Below are positions 9,808-17,311 of a DNA stretch of 64,000 nucleotides, one piece after another. The first letter of the stretch is position 1. Each line of letters begins with the position of its first letter. The notes below the pieces were generated by a model, which saw nothing but the letters and a program-made list of their open reading frames with translations, searched no databases and was not told where the DNA came from. Source of the DNA: DASQZK01 sp963732905 (lineage in GTDB: Bacteria > Bacteroidota > Bacteroidia > Bacteroidales > GCA-2748055); assembly GCA_963732905.1 (NCBI GenBank), contig CAVTBM010000004.1, positions 124,001-188,000 of the forward strand, in the 5' to 3' direction. A program made the position numbers and the translations under genes.

Positions 9808-9840
9808 AGGTTGTAAACGTTGAGTTTACAGCCTTTTTTT
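9808..9840 (+). terminator. Terminator of the tRNA-Ala transcript
   Basis: Stem AGGTTGTAAAC (9808-9818) / GTTTACAGCCT (9824-9834) with one G-T pair and loop GTTGA, followed by seven T. Confidence 0.85.
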
Positions 9841-9931
9841 GTTTATATACACGTTTATACAGATAAACCTTGAGATAATGGGAGGGGCTCATTGTTATTT
9901 TCTAAATTTGCATTTAATAATATCAAACAAA

Positions 9932-11278
9932 TTGAAAAATATTTTAATCATAGATGACGAAGAAAAACTAAGAACCTTACTATCTAAGATTATCAGTCTG
10001 GAAGGTTTTGATGTGCTACAGGCAGCAGATTGTAAAACGGCATTTAAAAAGTTGGAACAACACAATATCGACGTGGTAATTTGTGATGTGAAGCTTCCTG
10101 ATGGCAACGGTGTTGAACTTTCCAAAAACATCAAAGATAAATATCCATTTTCTGAAATTATTTTGCTGACTGCCTACGGAAATATTCCCGATGGTGTTCA
10201 AGCCATTAAAAACGGGGCTTTTGACTATATAACAAAAGGCGACGACAATAATAAAATAATCCCTTTGCTATACCGCGCAATTGAAAAAGTTGACCTGTCA
10301 AGACGGGTACAGCATCTGGAAGAACAATTAGGTGAACGATACTCTTTTGATCATATCATTGGAAAATCGAAAGCCATAAAGGGGGCCATTGGACTGGCAA
10401 AAAAAGTAGCCGAAACAGACACAACAGTTTTACTAACAGGTGAAACAGGAACAGGGAAAGAAGTATTTGCCCAATCCATTCATCGGGCAAGTACCCGAAG
10501 AAATAAAAGTTTTGTCGCTATCAATTGCTCGGCATTTAGCAGAGACCTTCTGGAAAGTGAGATGTTCGGCCATAAGGCAGGTGCTTTTACCGGGGCCATA
10601 AAAGACCATAAAGGGCTTTTCCTTGAAGCCAACAACGGAACGATCTTTCTTGACGAGATAGGAGAAATGGCGTTGGATTTGCAGTCCAAGCTTCTCAGGG
10701 TAATTGAGACCGGAGAACTTTTGATTGTGGGCGAAACAAAACCTGTTAAAGTAAATGTCCGGATTATAGCCGCTACCAACCGTGATTTGCAAAAAGAAAT
10801 TGAAGCAGGACATTTCAGGGAAGATTTATTTTACCGTTTATCCGTATTTCATATTATGTTGCCTGCACTAAGGGAAAGAGTGCCTGATATAGAATTGTTG
10901 GTGGTACAATTTGTACAACAATTTACTGCTAAAACGGGTAAAAAAATTAAATCTCTTTCACCTGACTTTTTAGAGGCGCTTAAATTGCACCAATGGCCCG
11001 GGAATACCCGGGAATTAAAAAATGTAATTGAGCGGAGTTTGATCCTGTCAACTTCTGATGAACTGACCATAGAAACGTTACCTCATGAACTTAGGGAAAA
11101 TCAGCCCCAGGTAAAAAAGGGCAATAAACAATTTTCAGCTTTTGAACTGGCCAGTGCTGAAAAACTTCATATTCAGAAAGTTCTGAACTATACCAACGGA
11201 AATAAGACCGAAACCTCCAGGTTGCTCAATATAGCCCTGACAACGCTTTACAGAAAAATTGATGAATACGGGTTATAG
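9932..11278 (+). CDS. Sigma-54-dependent response regulator (NtrC/AtoC type)
   Basis: A receiver domain with phospho-acceptor Asp52 (VVICDVKLPDG) is followed by an AAA+ domain with Walker A GETGTGKE, the sigma-54 contact loop GAFTGA, Walker B TIFLDEIGEM and the arginine-finger region. A Fis-type helix-turn-helix ends it (NGNKTETSRLLNIALTTLYR). I place the start at the TTG at 9932, giving MKNILIIDDEEKLR. The frame opens earlier at TTG 9839, but those codons lie in the tRNA terminator and have no receiver similarity. It probably works with the histidine kinase at 21965-23689 to activate kdp, a pairing inferred from shared neighbourhood. Confidence 0.9.
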   Translation: MKNILIIDDEEKLRTLLSKIISLEGFDVLQAADCKTAFKKLEQHNIDVVICDVKLPDGNGVELSKNIKDKYPFSEIILLTAYGNIPDGVQAIKNGAFDYITKGDDNNKIIPLLYRAIEKVDLSRRVQHLEEQLGERYSFDHIIGKSKAIKGAIGLAKKVAETDTTVLLTGETGTGKEVFAQSIHRASTRRNKSFVAINCSAFSRDLLESEMFGHKAGAFTGAIKDHKGLFLEANNGTIFLDEIGEMALDLQSKLLRVIETGELLIVGETKPVKVNVRIIAATNRDLQKEIEAGHFREDLFYRLSVFHIMLPALRERVPDIELLVVQFVQQFTAKTGKKIKSLSPDFLEALKLHQWPGNTRELKNVIERSLILSTSDELTIETLPHELRENQPQVKKGNKQFSAFELASAEKLHIQKVLNYTNGNKTETSRLLNIALTTLYRKIDEYGL

Positions 11279-11498
11279 ATAGTCGGGATATGCTTTGGCT
11301 ACAGGTTTATTTTTCTGAACGGACTCCTTTTTTTAAGTAAACCTGGAAGCCCAAATCACTATCCCTTATTTCATGATTTTTACATTCTGCAGGAGAGATA
11401 AAGGTTCGGATTGCCTCGGCTATATATGCTTTATGTCCTTATAATTCCATGTTTTTTACTCCCAAAAGACCATTAATCTGTAAATTCCGGCAAATACA

Positions 11499-11554
11499 AC
11501 TTATAGTTGTTGAACAACAACTATAAGTAGCGTATTTACAACTATATAGTTTTG
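11499..11554 (+). promoter_or_regulatory. Palindromic operator overlapping a -7 box, upstream of the HTH gene
   Basis: A perfect 14-bp inverted repeat, ACTTATAGTTGTTG (11499-11512) and CAACAACTATAAGT (11515-11528), is separated by AA. The half-site ACAACTATA (11517-11525) recurs 21 bp later (11538-11546), followed by its near-complement TATAGTTTT (11545-11553). The last overlaps TAGTTTTG (11547-11554), a match to the TAnnTTTG -7 element, although no TTTG lies at the usual distance upstream. Four half-sites spaced by two helical turns suggest dimeric repressor binding, plausibly autoregulation by the HTH protein starting at 11643. Confidence 0.6.
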
Positions 11555-11642
11555 AATTTTTTTGATTCCGGAATGGGAGCCGGATATCTTTGCAGTGTCG
11601 ACAAAATAAAAAAAGAGATCGTAACAACAAAATAAAAAGACG

Positions 11643-12581
11643 ATGTTAAATACGAAGATTATTGGAAATAGAATTGCCGAAGCACGAAAAAGAATAAATA
11701 TTTCTCAAGCCGAGGTAGCTCAGCGTTTATTTATCAGTGCACAGGCGGTTGGAAAATGGGAGCGTGGAGAATCAATGCCGGACATCATTACTTTTAACCG
11801 TCTTGCGGAAATTCTGGGCGTTGACCTTAACTATTTTTCAGAAAGCTTTCACTCTGCGGGCGATGAAACACCTATTAAGGATGGTAACGGCGATGTTAAG
11901 CAAACCATTCGGGAGGACGTCAACCAGTCCAATTCGCCGGAACGGCAGGGGACAACCAACTTCAGCGGGAGCAATTTGCCGGAGAGCGATTTCGCGGGTG
12001 TTACAGCGCAGAAAGGTAAATTTGAAGGAAGCGCGCTTCGCGGCTCCGACTTTTCGGGTGCGGACCTGACCGGCAGCTCGTTTAAGGCCAGCGATATGCG
12101 CGAAGCTAATTTTGACAGTGCAAATCTGACAGACTGCAACTTTTATGCTCTTGACCTTTCAGGAGCGAGCTTTCATCAATCCATCCTTGTGCGCACCAAT
12201 TTCAGCGCATCGGGACTGGTCGGGGCCAAATTCGTCGATGTCAAACTGACCAACGTCAAACTGACCGTGACAGACCTTAGAAAAACCGTTTTTGAAAACT
12301 GTACTTTCGACGGTGTGGACTTCGACAAATCCGACCTGCGGGGCATGTGCCTGGACGGGCAGACCTTTATCGGAGTCAGGTTTGACAATTCGGCGCTGAA
12401 GGAAGTTACGTTCCGGGGGGCAACACTCAAGAATGTAACTTTCCGTGCGACGCATGCCCTGACAAATAAATATTACCGTGCCCTCAAAACCATCTGCTTT
12501 GACGGAGCCATGATGGATAAGCTAAGCTACAACGCACTCAAGGGCGTGGGGGTCAATTTATCAAAGGTTACAGTAATTTAA
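11643..12581 (+). CDS. XRE-type HTH protein with pentapeptide repeats
   Basis: Residues 7-62 form a Cro/CI-type helix-turn-helix (ISQAEVAQRLFISAQAVGKW, then ERGESMPD). After a polar linker, residues about 100-290 are pentapeptide repeats of the A(D/N)Lxx type, such as GSDFSGADLTGSSFKASDMR and DKSDLRGMCL, predicting a right-handed quadrilateral beta-helix. This architecture is familiar from Clostridia and Bacilli. The gene lies just ahead of a two-gene ABC transporter with very good Shine-Dalgarno sites, so it probably regulates that exporter. Codon usage is richer in G and C than in the flanking kdp genes, a sign of transfer. Confidence 0.85.
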   Translation: MLNTKIIGNRIAEARKRINISQAEVAQRLFISAQAVGKWERGESMPDIITFNRLAEILGVDLNYFSESFHSAGDETPIKDGNGDVKQTIREDVNQSNSPERQGTTNFSGSNLPESDFAGVTAQKGKFEGSALRGSDFSGADLTGSSFKASDMREANFDSANLTDCNFYALDLSGASFHQSILVRTNFSASGLVGAKFVDVKLTNVKLTVTDLRKTVFENCTFDGVDFDKSDLRGMCLDGQTFIGVRFDNSALKEVTFRGATLKNVTFRATHALTNKYYRALKTICFDGAMMDKLSYNALKGVGVNLSKVTVI

Positions 12582-12585
12582 ATTT

Positions 12586-12592
12586 GAGGAGG
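12586..12592 (+). promoter_or_regulatory. Strong Shine-Dalgarno site that fixes the ABC ATPase start
   Basis: GAGGAGG lies 7 bases before the ATG at 12600 but only 1 base before the ATG at 12594, so 12600 is the better start. A site this strong is unusual for Bacteroidota and normal for Firmicutes. Confidence 0.7.
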
Positions 12593-12599
12593 AATGAAT

Positions 12600-13361
12600 A
12601 TGCAAAATAATGCAATCCAGGTTAAAGAACTGAAAAAGTCCTACAAGCAGCTTAGTGTTCTGAAAGGTGTGGATTTCGAGGTGGAAAAGGGCAGTATATT
12701 CGCCCTGCTCGGCACCAACGGTGCAGGCAAGACAACCATTGTCAAAATCCTCACCACGCTGCTGAAAAAAGACGGTGGAAACGCTACAGTAAACGGCTTC
12801 GACGTTGCGTCAAAACCCGGCAATGTGCGGCATTCGATCAGTCTGACCGGGCAGTTTGCCGCCGTGGATGAAATCTTGACCGGGCGGGAAAATATGATTA
12901 TGATTGCCAGGCTGCGGCACCTTGACCATCCGCGTCAGGTCGCGGACGATTTGCTTAAACGCTTCGGCTTGACCGATGCCGCCGACCGCAGGGTGGCTAC
13001 TTATTCGGGAGGTATGCGCCGCAGGCTCGACATCGCCATGAGCCTTGCGGGAAAACCGCAGATCATATTCCTCGACGAGCCGACAGCGGGACTTGACCCT
13101 GAGGGGCGTATAGAGGTTTGGAAGATTGTCAAAGAGCTTGCTGACATCGGTACGACGGTATTCCTGACCACCCAGTATTTGGAGGAAGCTGAACAACTCG
13201 CCGATAGAATTGCCATTCTTCATGAGGGCAGGATTATCGTGAGCGGCACGCTGGGGGAATTGAAAAAACTGTTCCCGCCTGCCAAAGTGGAATATATTGA
13301 AAAACAACCGACACTGGAGGAGATATTTCTTGCAATCGTCGGCAAAAAGGAGGAAAAGTAA
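12600..13361 (+). CDS. ABC exporter ATP-binding protein (DrrA type)
   Basis: A 253-residue single nucleotide-binding domain: Walker A GTNGAGKTT, Q-loop region SLTGQFAAVDE, signature YSGGMRRRLDIA, Walker B IIFLDEPTAGLDP and the switch histidine replaced by Q (TTQYLEEAEQLAD), as is common in daunorubicin-resistance-type (DrrA/CcmA) ATPases. It powers export of a drug or lipid together with the permease that follows one base after its stop. The function in drug resistance is inferred from family only. Confidence 0.9.
   Translation: MQNNAIQVKELKKSYKQLSVLKGVDFEVEKGSIFALLGTNGAGKTTIVKILTTLLKKDGGNATVNGFDVASKPGNVRHSISLTGQFAAVDEILTGRENMIMIARLRHLDHPRQVADDLLKRFGLTDAADRRVATYSGGMRRRLDIAMSLAGKPQIIFLDEPTAGLDPEGRIEVWKIVKELADIGTTVFLTTQYLEEAEQLADRIAILHEGRIIVSGTLGELKKLFPPAKVEYIEKQPTLEEIFLAIVGKKEEK
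13347..13353 (+). promoter_or_regulatory. Shine-Dalgarno site of the ABC permease
   Basis: AAGGAGG ending 8 bases before the ATG at 13362, inside the end of the ATPase gene. This is the second Firmicutes-strength ribosome site in this cassette. Confidence 0.65.
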
Positions 13362-14129
13362 ATGGAAACGATAAAGAATTATTTTTTCAGGGATATGGGT
13401 GTTATGCTTGGACGTTCCATGCGCCATATTCTTCGCAGCATGGACACCATCATCACTGTTACCATCACGCCCATTGCGATGATGCTGCTGTTCGTATATG
13501 TATTCGGAGGTGCAATCCAGACCGGCACGGACAACTATGTGAACTACCTGTTACCAGGCATTTTGCTGATAGCTATTGCAAGCGGTATATCTTATACGGC
13601 TTACCGCCTGTTTATTGATATGCAACGGGGCATATTAGAGCGATTCCACAGCATGCCAATTGCGCGCTCCACAGTATTGTGGGGCCATGTACTGACCTCG
13701 CTGGTATCCAACGCTATTTCAGTGGTCGTTATCATTCTTGTAGCGTTGATAATGGGTTTTCGCTCGCCAGCGGGTGCACTGTCATGGCTGGCTGTGGCCG
13801 GTATACTTGCCCTCTTCACACTAGCCCTGACCTGGATTGCGATGATTGCCGGACTGTCTGCAAAATCAATAGACGGGGCAAGCGCCTTTGCCTATCCCAT
13901 CATCTTCCTGCCGTTTATCAGCTCGGCGTTTGTACCTACCGAGACCATGCCGGGGCCTGTTCGCGCCTTTGCCGAAAATCAGCCGGTAACTTCGATAGTA
14001 CAGACCATCCGCGCGTTGCTTTCAAATCAGCCTGTAGGCAATGAAATATGGGTCGCTCTTGCATGGTGCGTCGGTATTATGATAGTGGCATATATCTTTG
14101 CAATGAAGGTATATAAGAAGCGGGTATGA
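13362..14129 (+). CDS. ABC-2 type exporter permease (DrrB type)
   Basis: 255 residues with six membrane segments (for example TITPIAMMLLFVYVFGGAIQ and AYPIIFLPFISSAFVPTETM). The short loop FVPTETMPGPVRAFAENQPV is the hallmark of DrrB-like ABC-2 permeases. It forms the membrane channel for the adjacent ATPase. It is the last gene of the HTH-ATPase-permease cassette; a terminator-like hairpin lies 150 bases downstream. Confidence 0.9.
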   Translation: METIKNYFFRDMGVMLGRSMRHILRSMDTIITVTITPIAMMLLFVYVFGGAIQTGTDNYVNYLLPGILLIAIASGISYTAYRLFIDMQRGILERFHSMPIARSTVLWGHVLTSLVSNAISVVVIILVALIMGFRSPAGALSWLAVAGILALFTLALTWIAMIAGLSAKSIDGASAFAYPIIFLPFISSAFVPTETMPGPVRAFAENQPVTSIVQTIRALLSNQPVGNEIWVALAWCVGIMIVAYIFAMKVYKKRV

Positions 14130-14280
14130 AAAAATACACGCTTAAAGAACGTGCCCACTGCTGAACAGTTTGCTGTCAATCATTTTGAAATTCCTTTATC
14201 TGTCCGGCAATGGCAATGGCACTGAAAACTGCAACCTTTCCTCATCCCGGGCTTTTTTCCCTTTCATAATGCTAAGCCAG

Positions 14281-14306
14281 ACCCTTTCAAAACGAAAGGG
14301 TTTTTT
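14281..14306 (+). terminator. Terminator of the ABC cassette
   Basis: CCCTTTC (14282-14288) pairs with GAAAGGG (14294-14300) around loop AAAAC, followed by six T. Confidence 0.8.
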
Positions 14307-14385
14307 ATTCGCGGAAACCTGAGTCAACTTAAATAACACTCATTTTTAGGCAGTTACAAATTTTTCCACTTAAATGGAACAGAAA

Positions 14386-14402
14386 TTGGCATGCCTTTAC
14401 TT
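14386..14402 (+). promoter_or_regulatory. Possible but imperfect sigma-54 promoter before the kdp genes
   Basis: TTGGCATG (14386-14393) matches the -24 element well, but the -12 element is poor: TTTACTT replaces TTGCW and its alignment is one base off. Listed because the nearest regulator is a sigma-54 activator and this is the only -24-like site close to the first kdp-cluster start. Confidence 0.2.
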
Positions 14403-14421
14403 AAATTAAAAATGAAAAATT

Positions 14422-14505
14422 ATGACAGCGTTCATTCTCATTGCAGCAGGAGTTTTGGTCTTCGTGCTATTTTTTAAATCAATTGATTTTTTTGAAAATA
14501 TATAA
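14422..14505 (+). CDS. 27-residue membrane peptide at the head of the kdp cluster
   Basis: ATG at 14422 encodes MTAFILIAAGVLVFVLFFKS plus seven residues: one hydrophobic helix followed by a polar end, very like KdpF in size and layout. It stops four bases before the next gene. A true KdpF lies 350 bases downstream, so this may be a diverged duplicate or a second small subunit. Support is the hydrophobic design and the tight packing, not a family match. Confidence 0.5.
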   Translation: MTAFILIAAGVLVFVLFFKSIDFFENI

Positions 14506-14509
14506 GTTC

Positions 14510-14845
14510 ATGGAAACAAAAATTCAAAAAACTTTAAAACAGTGGTATCCGAATGCTTTTGCAGATGAAAAGAAAAACGGTTCTGATTCCGATTATGAAA
14601 TTCTTCAGCAATTTGCCAGGTACACCCTAAAACTCATTCAAAATAATAATGAGAATGAAAAAGAACCTTTTAAAATCATGAACATGCTCTACCAAAACGG
14701 CAGCTTACGCGATAAAAATGCTATTGAAAACGAATTCTTTAGTATTATCACAAAGGAGGAAAGCCCGGGAACCTTAAAATGTCATCTGGAGCTTATGCCA
14801 GATAATCTTAAGCCCGTTTACTTAAAAACAATTTTAGAAAATTAA
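14510..14845 (+). CDS. Small soluble protein of unknown function in the kdp operon
   Basis: I chose the ATG at 14510 (METKIQKTLKQWYPNAFADE), because the longer frame from 14441 covers the preceding small gene. 111 residues, helical and acidic, no signal peptide or membrane helix. Proteins of this kind recur next to kdpF/kdpA in Bacteroidota (I recall a domain of unknown function here but cannot confirm the number). A cytoplasmic accessory of the Kdp pump is a reasonable guess from position only. Confidence 0.7.
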   Translation: METKIQKTLKQWYPNAFADEKKNGSDSDYEILQQFARYTLKLIQNNNENEKEPFKIMNMLYQNGSLRDKNAIENEFFSIITKEESPGTLKCHLELMPDNLKPVYLKTILEN

Positions 14846-14850
14846 AAGCT

Positions 14851-14928
14851 ATGACAGTACTTTTCATTATTGCAATCGCAGTATTCTGTTATTTAATCTA
14901 TGCATTGCTTAAACCGGAAAAAATCTGA
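14851..14928 (+). CDS. kdpF: K(+)-transporting ATPase subunit KdpF
   Basis: 25 residues, MTVLFIIAIAVFCYLIYALL then KPEKI. The single helix plus the conserved L-x-x-P-E-x-F/I ending is the classic KdpF signature. KdpF stabilises the KdpFABC complex in the inner membrane. It sits five bases after the preceding gene and upstream of kdpA. Confidence 0.88.
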   Translation: MTVLFIIAIAVFCYLIYALLKPEKI

Positions 14929-14936
14929 CAGGAATA

Positions 14937-15053
14937 ATGATGAAAAAGAAAAAGTTAAGTCTCAAAGAATTGTTATTTCTTACATTTTTCTCTTTGTGGG
15001 TATTATCCATCTTATACCTTCTTTTCTGGAAACTTAAAATCCTATTTAAATAG
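14937..15053 (+). CDS. 38-residue lysine-rich membrane peptide between kdpF and kdpA
   Basis: Starts at tandem ATG codons (14937/14940): MMKKKKLSLKE then LLFLTFFSLWVLSILYLLFW and a basic tail KLKILFK. One clear membrane helix flanked by lysines. It ends eight bases before kdpA. No family recognised. The compact spacing on both sides argues that it is translated as part of the operon. Confidence 0.55.
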   Translation: MMKKKKLSLKELLFLTFFSLWVLSILYLLFWKLKILFK

Positions 15054-15061
15054 ACAAAAAA

Positions 15062-16762
15062 ATGAATACAGAAATACTTGGTGTCATCTTTATGTACGTC
15101 CTGGTTCTTGCCCTGGCCATACCACTTGGCAGATATATTGGAAAGGTGTTTACTTATCAGAATACCTGGCCCGACAAAATTTTCAACCCAATCGATAGCC
15201 TGTTCTATAAACTAGGCGGTATAAATCCCCAAAATGAAATGAATTGGAAACAGCACCTGGTGGCGTTGTTAACTATTAACCTGGTTTGGTTTCTTCTTTC
15301 CATGTTCACATTAATGAACATGAGCTGGTTGCCTCTCAATCCTGACGGAAATCCGTCAATGAGTGCTGATCTTGCATTTAATACCTCTGTGAGTTTCGTT
15401 ACCAATACCAACCTTCAGCATTATTCGGGCGAAACCAGCCTTTCATACCTGGGGCAATTGATTCTGATGCTTTGGCAGTTTATCAGTGCCGGAACCGGTA
15501 TTGCCATTTGCGCGGTGGTATTTGTGGCCATGAAAGAAAGAACCACCGAAAAATTAGGCAATTTTTACAGCTTTTTCGTAAGAAGTTGCAGCCGTATATT
15601 GTTACCCCTTTCAATTATTGGCGCCACCATCCTGGTTTTTAATGGTTCCCCGATGACGTTTAAAGGCAAGGATACCGTAACCACGCTCGAAGGCGCAACC
15701 CAGGAAATCAGCCGTGGTCCAGCAGCCGCTTTTGTAATGATCAAACAATTGGGTACAAATGGAGGGGGATTTTATGGTGCGAATTCGACCGACCCGATGG
15801 AGAATCCCAATTATCTTACCAATATTGTTGAAACCGCTAGCATCTTTTTGATACCCATTGCGATGATTTTTGCTTTTGGGTTTGTAACCCGCAGGAAAAA
15901 ACTGGCCTGGATAATTTACGGGGTAATGACTGCAGGTTTTCTCTTCCTGGTAATTCCTTCAATCATGAGCGAGATGCACGGAAACCCGGCAATTTCGCAA
16001 ATGGGAATTCAGCAAAACATGGGCAGCATGGAGGGCAAAGAAGTTCGCTTTGGTCCGGCGGCATCGGCGTATTGGGCGGTCAACACAACCTGTACCAGCA
16101 ATGGTTCGGTAAATGCCATGCACGATAGTATGACCCCGTTGACAGGAATGGCAGCCTTGCTGGGCATGATGGTCAACAGTTTCTATGGCGGTGTAGGTGT
16201 GGGATTTTTAAATTTTTACATCTTTATTATTCTCGCAGTTTTCATTTCCGGGCTCATGGTAGGCCGAACGCCTGAATTTCTGGGCAAAAAAATCGAGGCC
16301 AGGGAGGTGAAAATTGCCGTGATTATTCTCCTGCTGCACCCATTGTTAATCCTTTCGGGTACGGCGCTGGCCAGCCATCTGTATGTTGGCAACCCCCGCG
16401 AGTATGCCGGTTGGCTCAACAATCCGGGGTATCATGGTTTCAGTGAAATGCTCTATGAGTTCAGCTCGGCTTCGGCAAACAATGGAAGCGGGTTTGAAGG
16501 ACTGGGCGACAATACCATGTTCTGGAATGTATCTACCGGATTAGTCATGTTGATTGCGAGATATCTGCCTATTATTGGCCCTGTGGCCATTGCAGGCATC
16601 CTGGCAGGTAAAAAATACATTCCCGAAAGTGCAGGAACCTTAAAACCCGATACGGGCACATTTGGGCTGATGATATTTGCTGTTATATTCATTTTGGTTG
16701 CCCTGTCATTTTTCCCTGCACTTGCACTGGGACAGCTTGCCGAATTTTTTACACTGATGTGA
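15062..16762 (+). CDS. kdpA: K(+)-transporting ATPase subunit A
   Basis: The potassium-selective channel-like subunit of the high-affinity KdpFABC pump, 566 residues with about ten membrane helices. Typical features include the opening LALAIPLGRYIGKVF, the filter-type loops NTSVSFVTNTNLQHYSGE, KQLGTNGGGFYGANSTDPME and NTTCTSNGSVNAM, and the fourth near SASANNGSGFEGL. The kdpA stop codon itself forms part of the first heptamer of the repeat tract that separates it from kdpB. Confidence 0.97.
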   Translation: MNTEILGVIFMYVLVLALAIPLGRYIGKVFTYQNTWPDKIFNPIDSLFYKLGGINPQNEMNWKQHLVALLTINLVWFLLSMFTLMNMSWLPLNPDGNPSMSADLAFNTSVSFVTNTNLQHYSGETSLSYLGQLILMLWQFISAGTGIAICAVVFVAMKERTTEKLGNFYSFFVRSCSRILLPLSIIGATILVFNGSPMTFKGKDTVTTLEGATQEISRGPAAAFVMIKQLGTNGGGFYGANSTDPMENPNYLTNIVETASIFLIPIAMIFAFGFVTRRKKLAWIIYGVMTAGFLFLVIPSIMSEMHGNPAISQMGIQQNMGSMEGKEVRFGPAASAYWAVNTTCTSNGSVNAMHDSMTPLTGMAALLGMMVNSFYGGVGVGFLNFYIFIILAVFISGLMVGRTPEFLGKKIEAREVKIAVIILLLHPLLILSGTALASHLYVGNPREYAGWLNNPGYHGFSEMLYEFSSASANNGSGFEGLGDNTMFWNVSTGLVMLIARYLPIIGPVAIAGILAGKKYIPESAGTLKPDTGTFGLMIFAVIFILVALSFFPALALGQLAEFFTLM

Positions 16763-16841
16763 AAGGTAAAATGTAAGATGTAGGATGTAAGATGTGAAAT
16801 GTAAGATGTAGGATGTAAGATGTGAAATGTAAGATGTTAAC
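16758..16841 (+). repeat. Left heptamer repeat arm after kdpA
   Basis: Twelve consecutive 7-base units of the form TGTRRRA (TGTAAGA, TGTAGGA, TGTGAAA and variants). A 28-base block of four units is repeated exactly (16772-16799 and 16800-16827). The first unit overlaps the kdpA stop codon. The tract is the left boundary of the element that holds the antisense four-helix-bundle gene. Confidence 0.85.
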
Positions 16842-16882
16842 TCAGCTATGCTTTTACACAAAATATTTTACAGGCTCTAACC

Positions 16883-16914
16883 TTTTACATTTTACATCTA
16901 ACATTTCACTTATA
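16883..16914 (+). repeat. Inner inverted heptamer tract
   Basis: Units ACATTTT, ACATCTA, ACATTTC and ACTTATA in the complementary orientation to the left arm, 41 bases after it. The two could pair locally in RNA or act as the 3' end of the minus-strand gene. Confidence 0.6.
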
Positions 16915-16919
16915 ACTTC

Positions 16920-17276
16920 TCACTCTTTTTCAATCTTTTTAATTAACCCATATATTAATTTACCAATGACATCTAATTTCTCAATCAGCAATTCAGATTC
17001 AACTTTTGAAATAAAGTGTAGTTCGGAGCTTAGTAGTATAAGTGTATCTAATTCGGTCATTGAACCGAGTGAAATGTTCAAAAAGTGGATAAACTCTCTT
17101 GGACCTTTTCTTGCTGCACCTTCAGCAATATTTACTGGAATGGATACGGCAGCGCGTCTCATCTGCGATATTAAACCAAATCGTTCTTCAGATGGAAAGG
17201 AATTCGTAACTGAATATATCTCTTTTACAAATTCAAAGCTTTTTATCCATGCATTTAACTTTTTATGTGGTTTCAT
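16920..17276 (-). CDS. Four helix bundle protein (23S rRNA intervening-sequence / S23 family)
   Basis: 118 residues from the ATG at 17276 (MKPHKKLNAWIKSFEFVKEI). The family pattern is clear: W/K-x-F-V-x-x-I-Y, then RFGLISQMRRAAVSIPVNIA followed by EG, then SLGSMTELDTLI. These proteins are encoded in intervening sequences of 23S rRNA in spirochaetes and others, form pentameric four-helix bundles and are related to the Avd accessory protein of diversity-generating retroelements. Their function is unknown, with RNA binding suspected. Here the gene is antisense between kdpA and kdpB and enclosed by inverted heptamer tracts. Confidence 0.9.
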   Translation of the reverse strand: MKPHKKLNAWIKSFEFVKEIYSVTNSFPSEERFGLISQMRRAAVSIPVNIAEGAARKGPREFIHFLNISLGSMTELDTLILLSSELHFISKVESELLIEKLDVIGKLIYGLIKKIEKE

Positions 17277-17311
17277 ATTTTCACTTTTCTCAAAAGTATT
17301 GAAAGCACCTA

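Noticed and set aside
9839..9931. Upstream TTG start for the sigma-54 regulator
   Set aside because: The extra 31 codons start within the T-run of the tRNA terminator and do not resemble a receiver domain. TTG at 9932 gives the normal start.
14215..14232. TGGCAC...CTGCA as sigma-54 promoter
   Set aside because: The GG to GC distance is one base too long for sigma-54, and it lies within the ABC-cassette tail. Kept only as a note in the findings.
14441..14509. N-terminal extension of the small soluble kdp-operon protein
   Set aside because: These codons overlap the 27-residue peptide in another frame, and METKIQKT at 14510 is a natural start.
16758..16841. Heptamer tract considered as a CRISPR array
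   Set aside because: Units are 7 bases without spacers and no cas genes are near. It is a tandem repeat.
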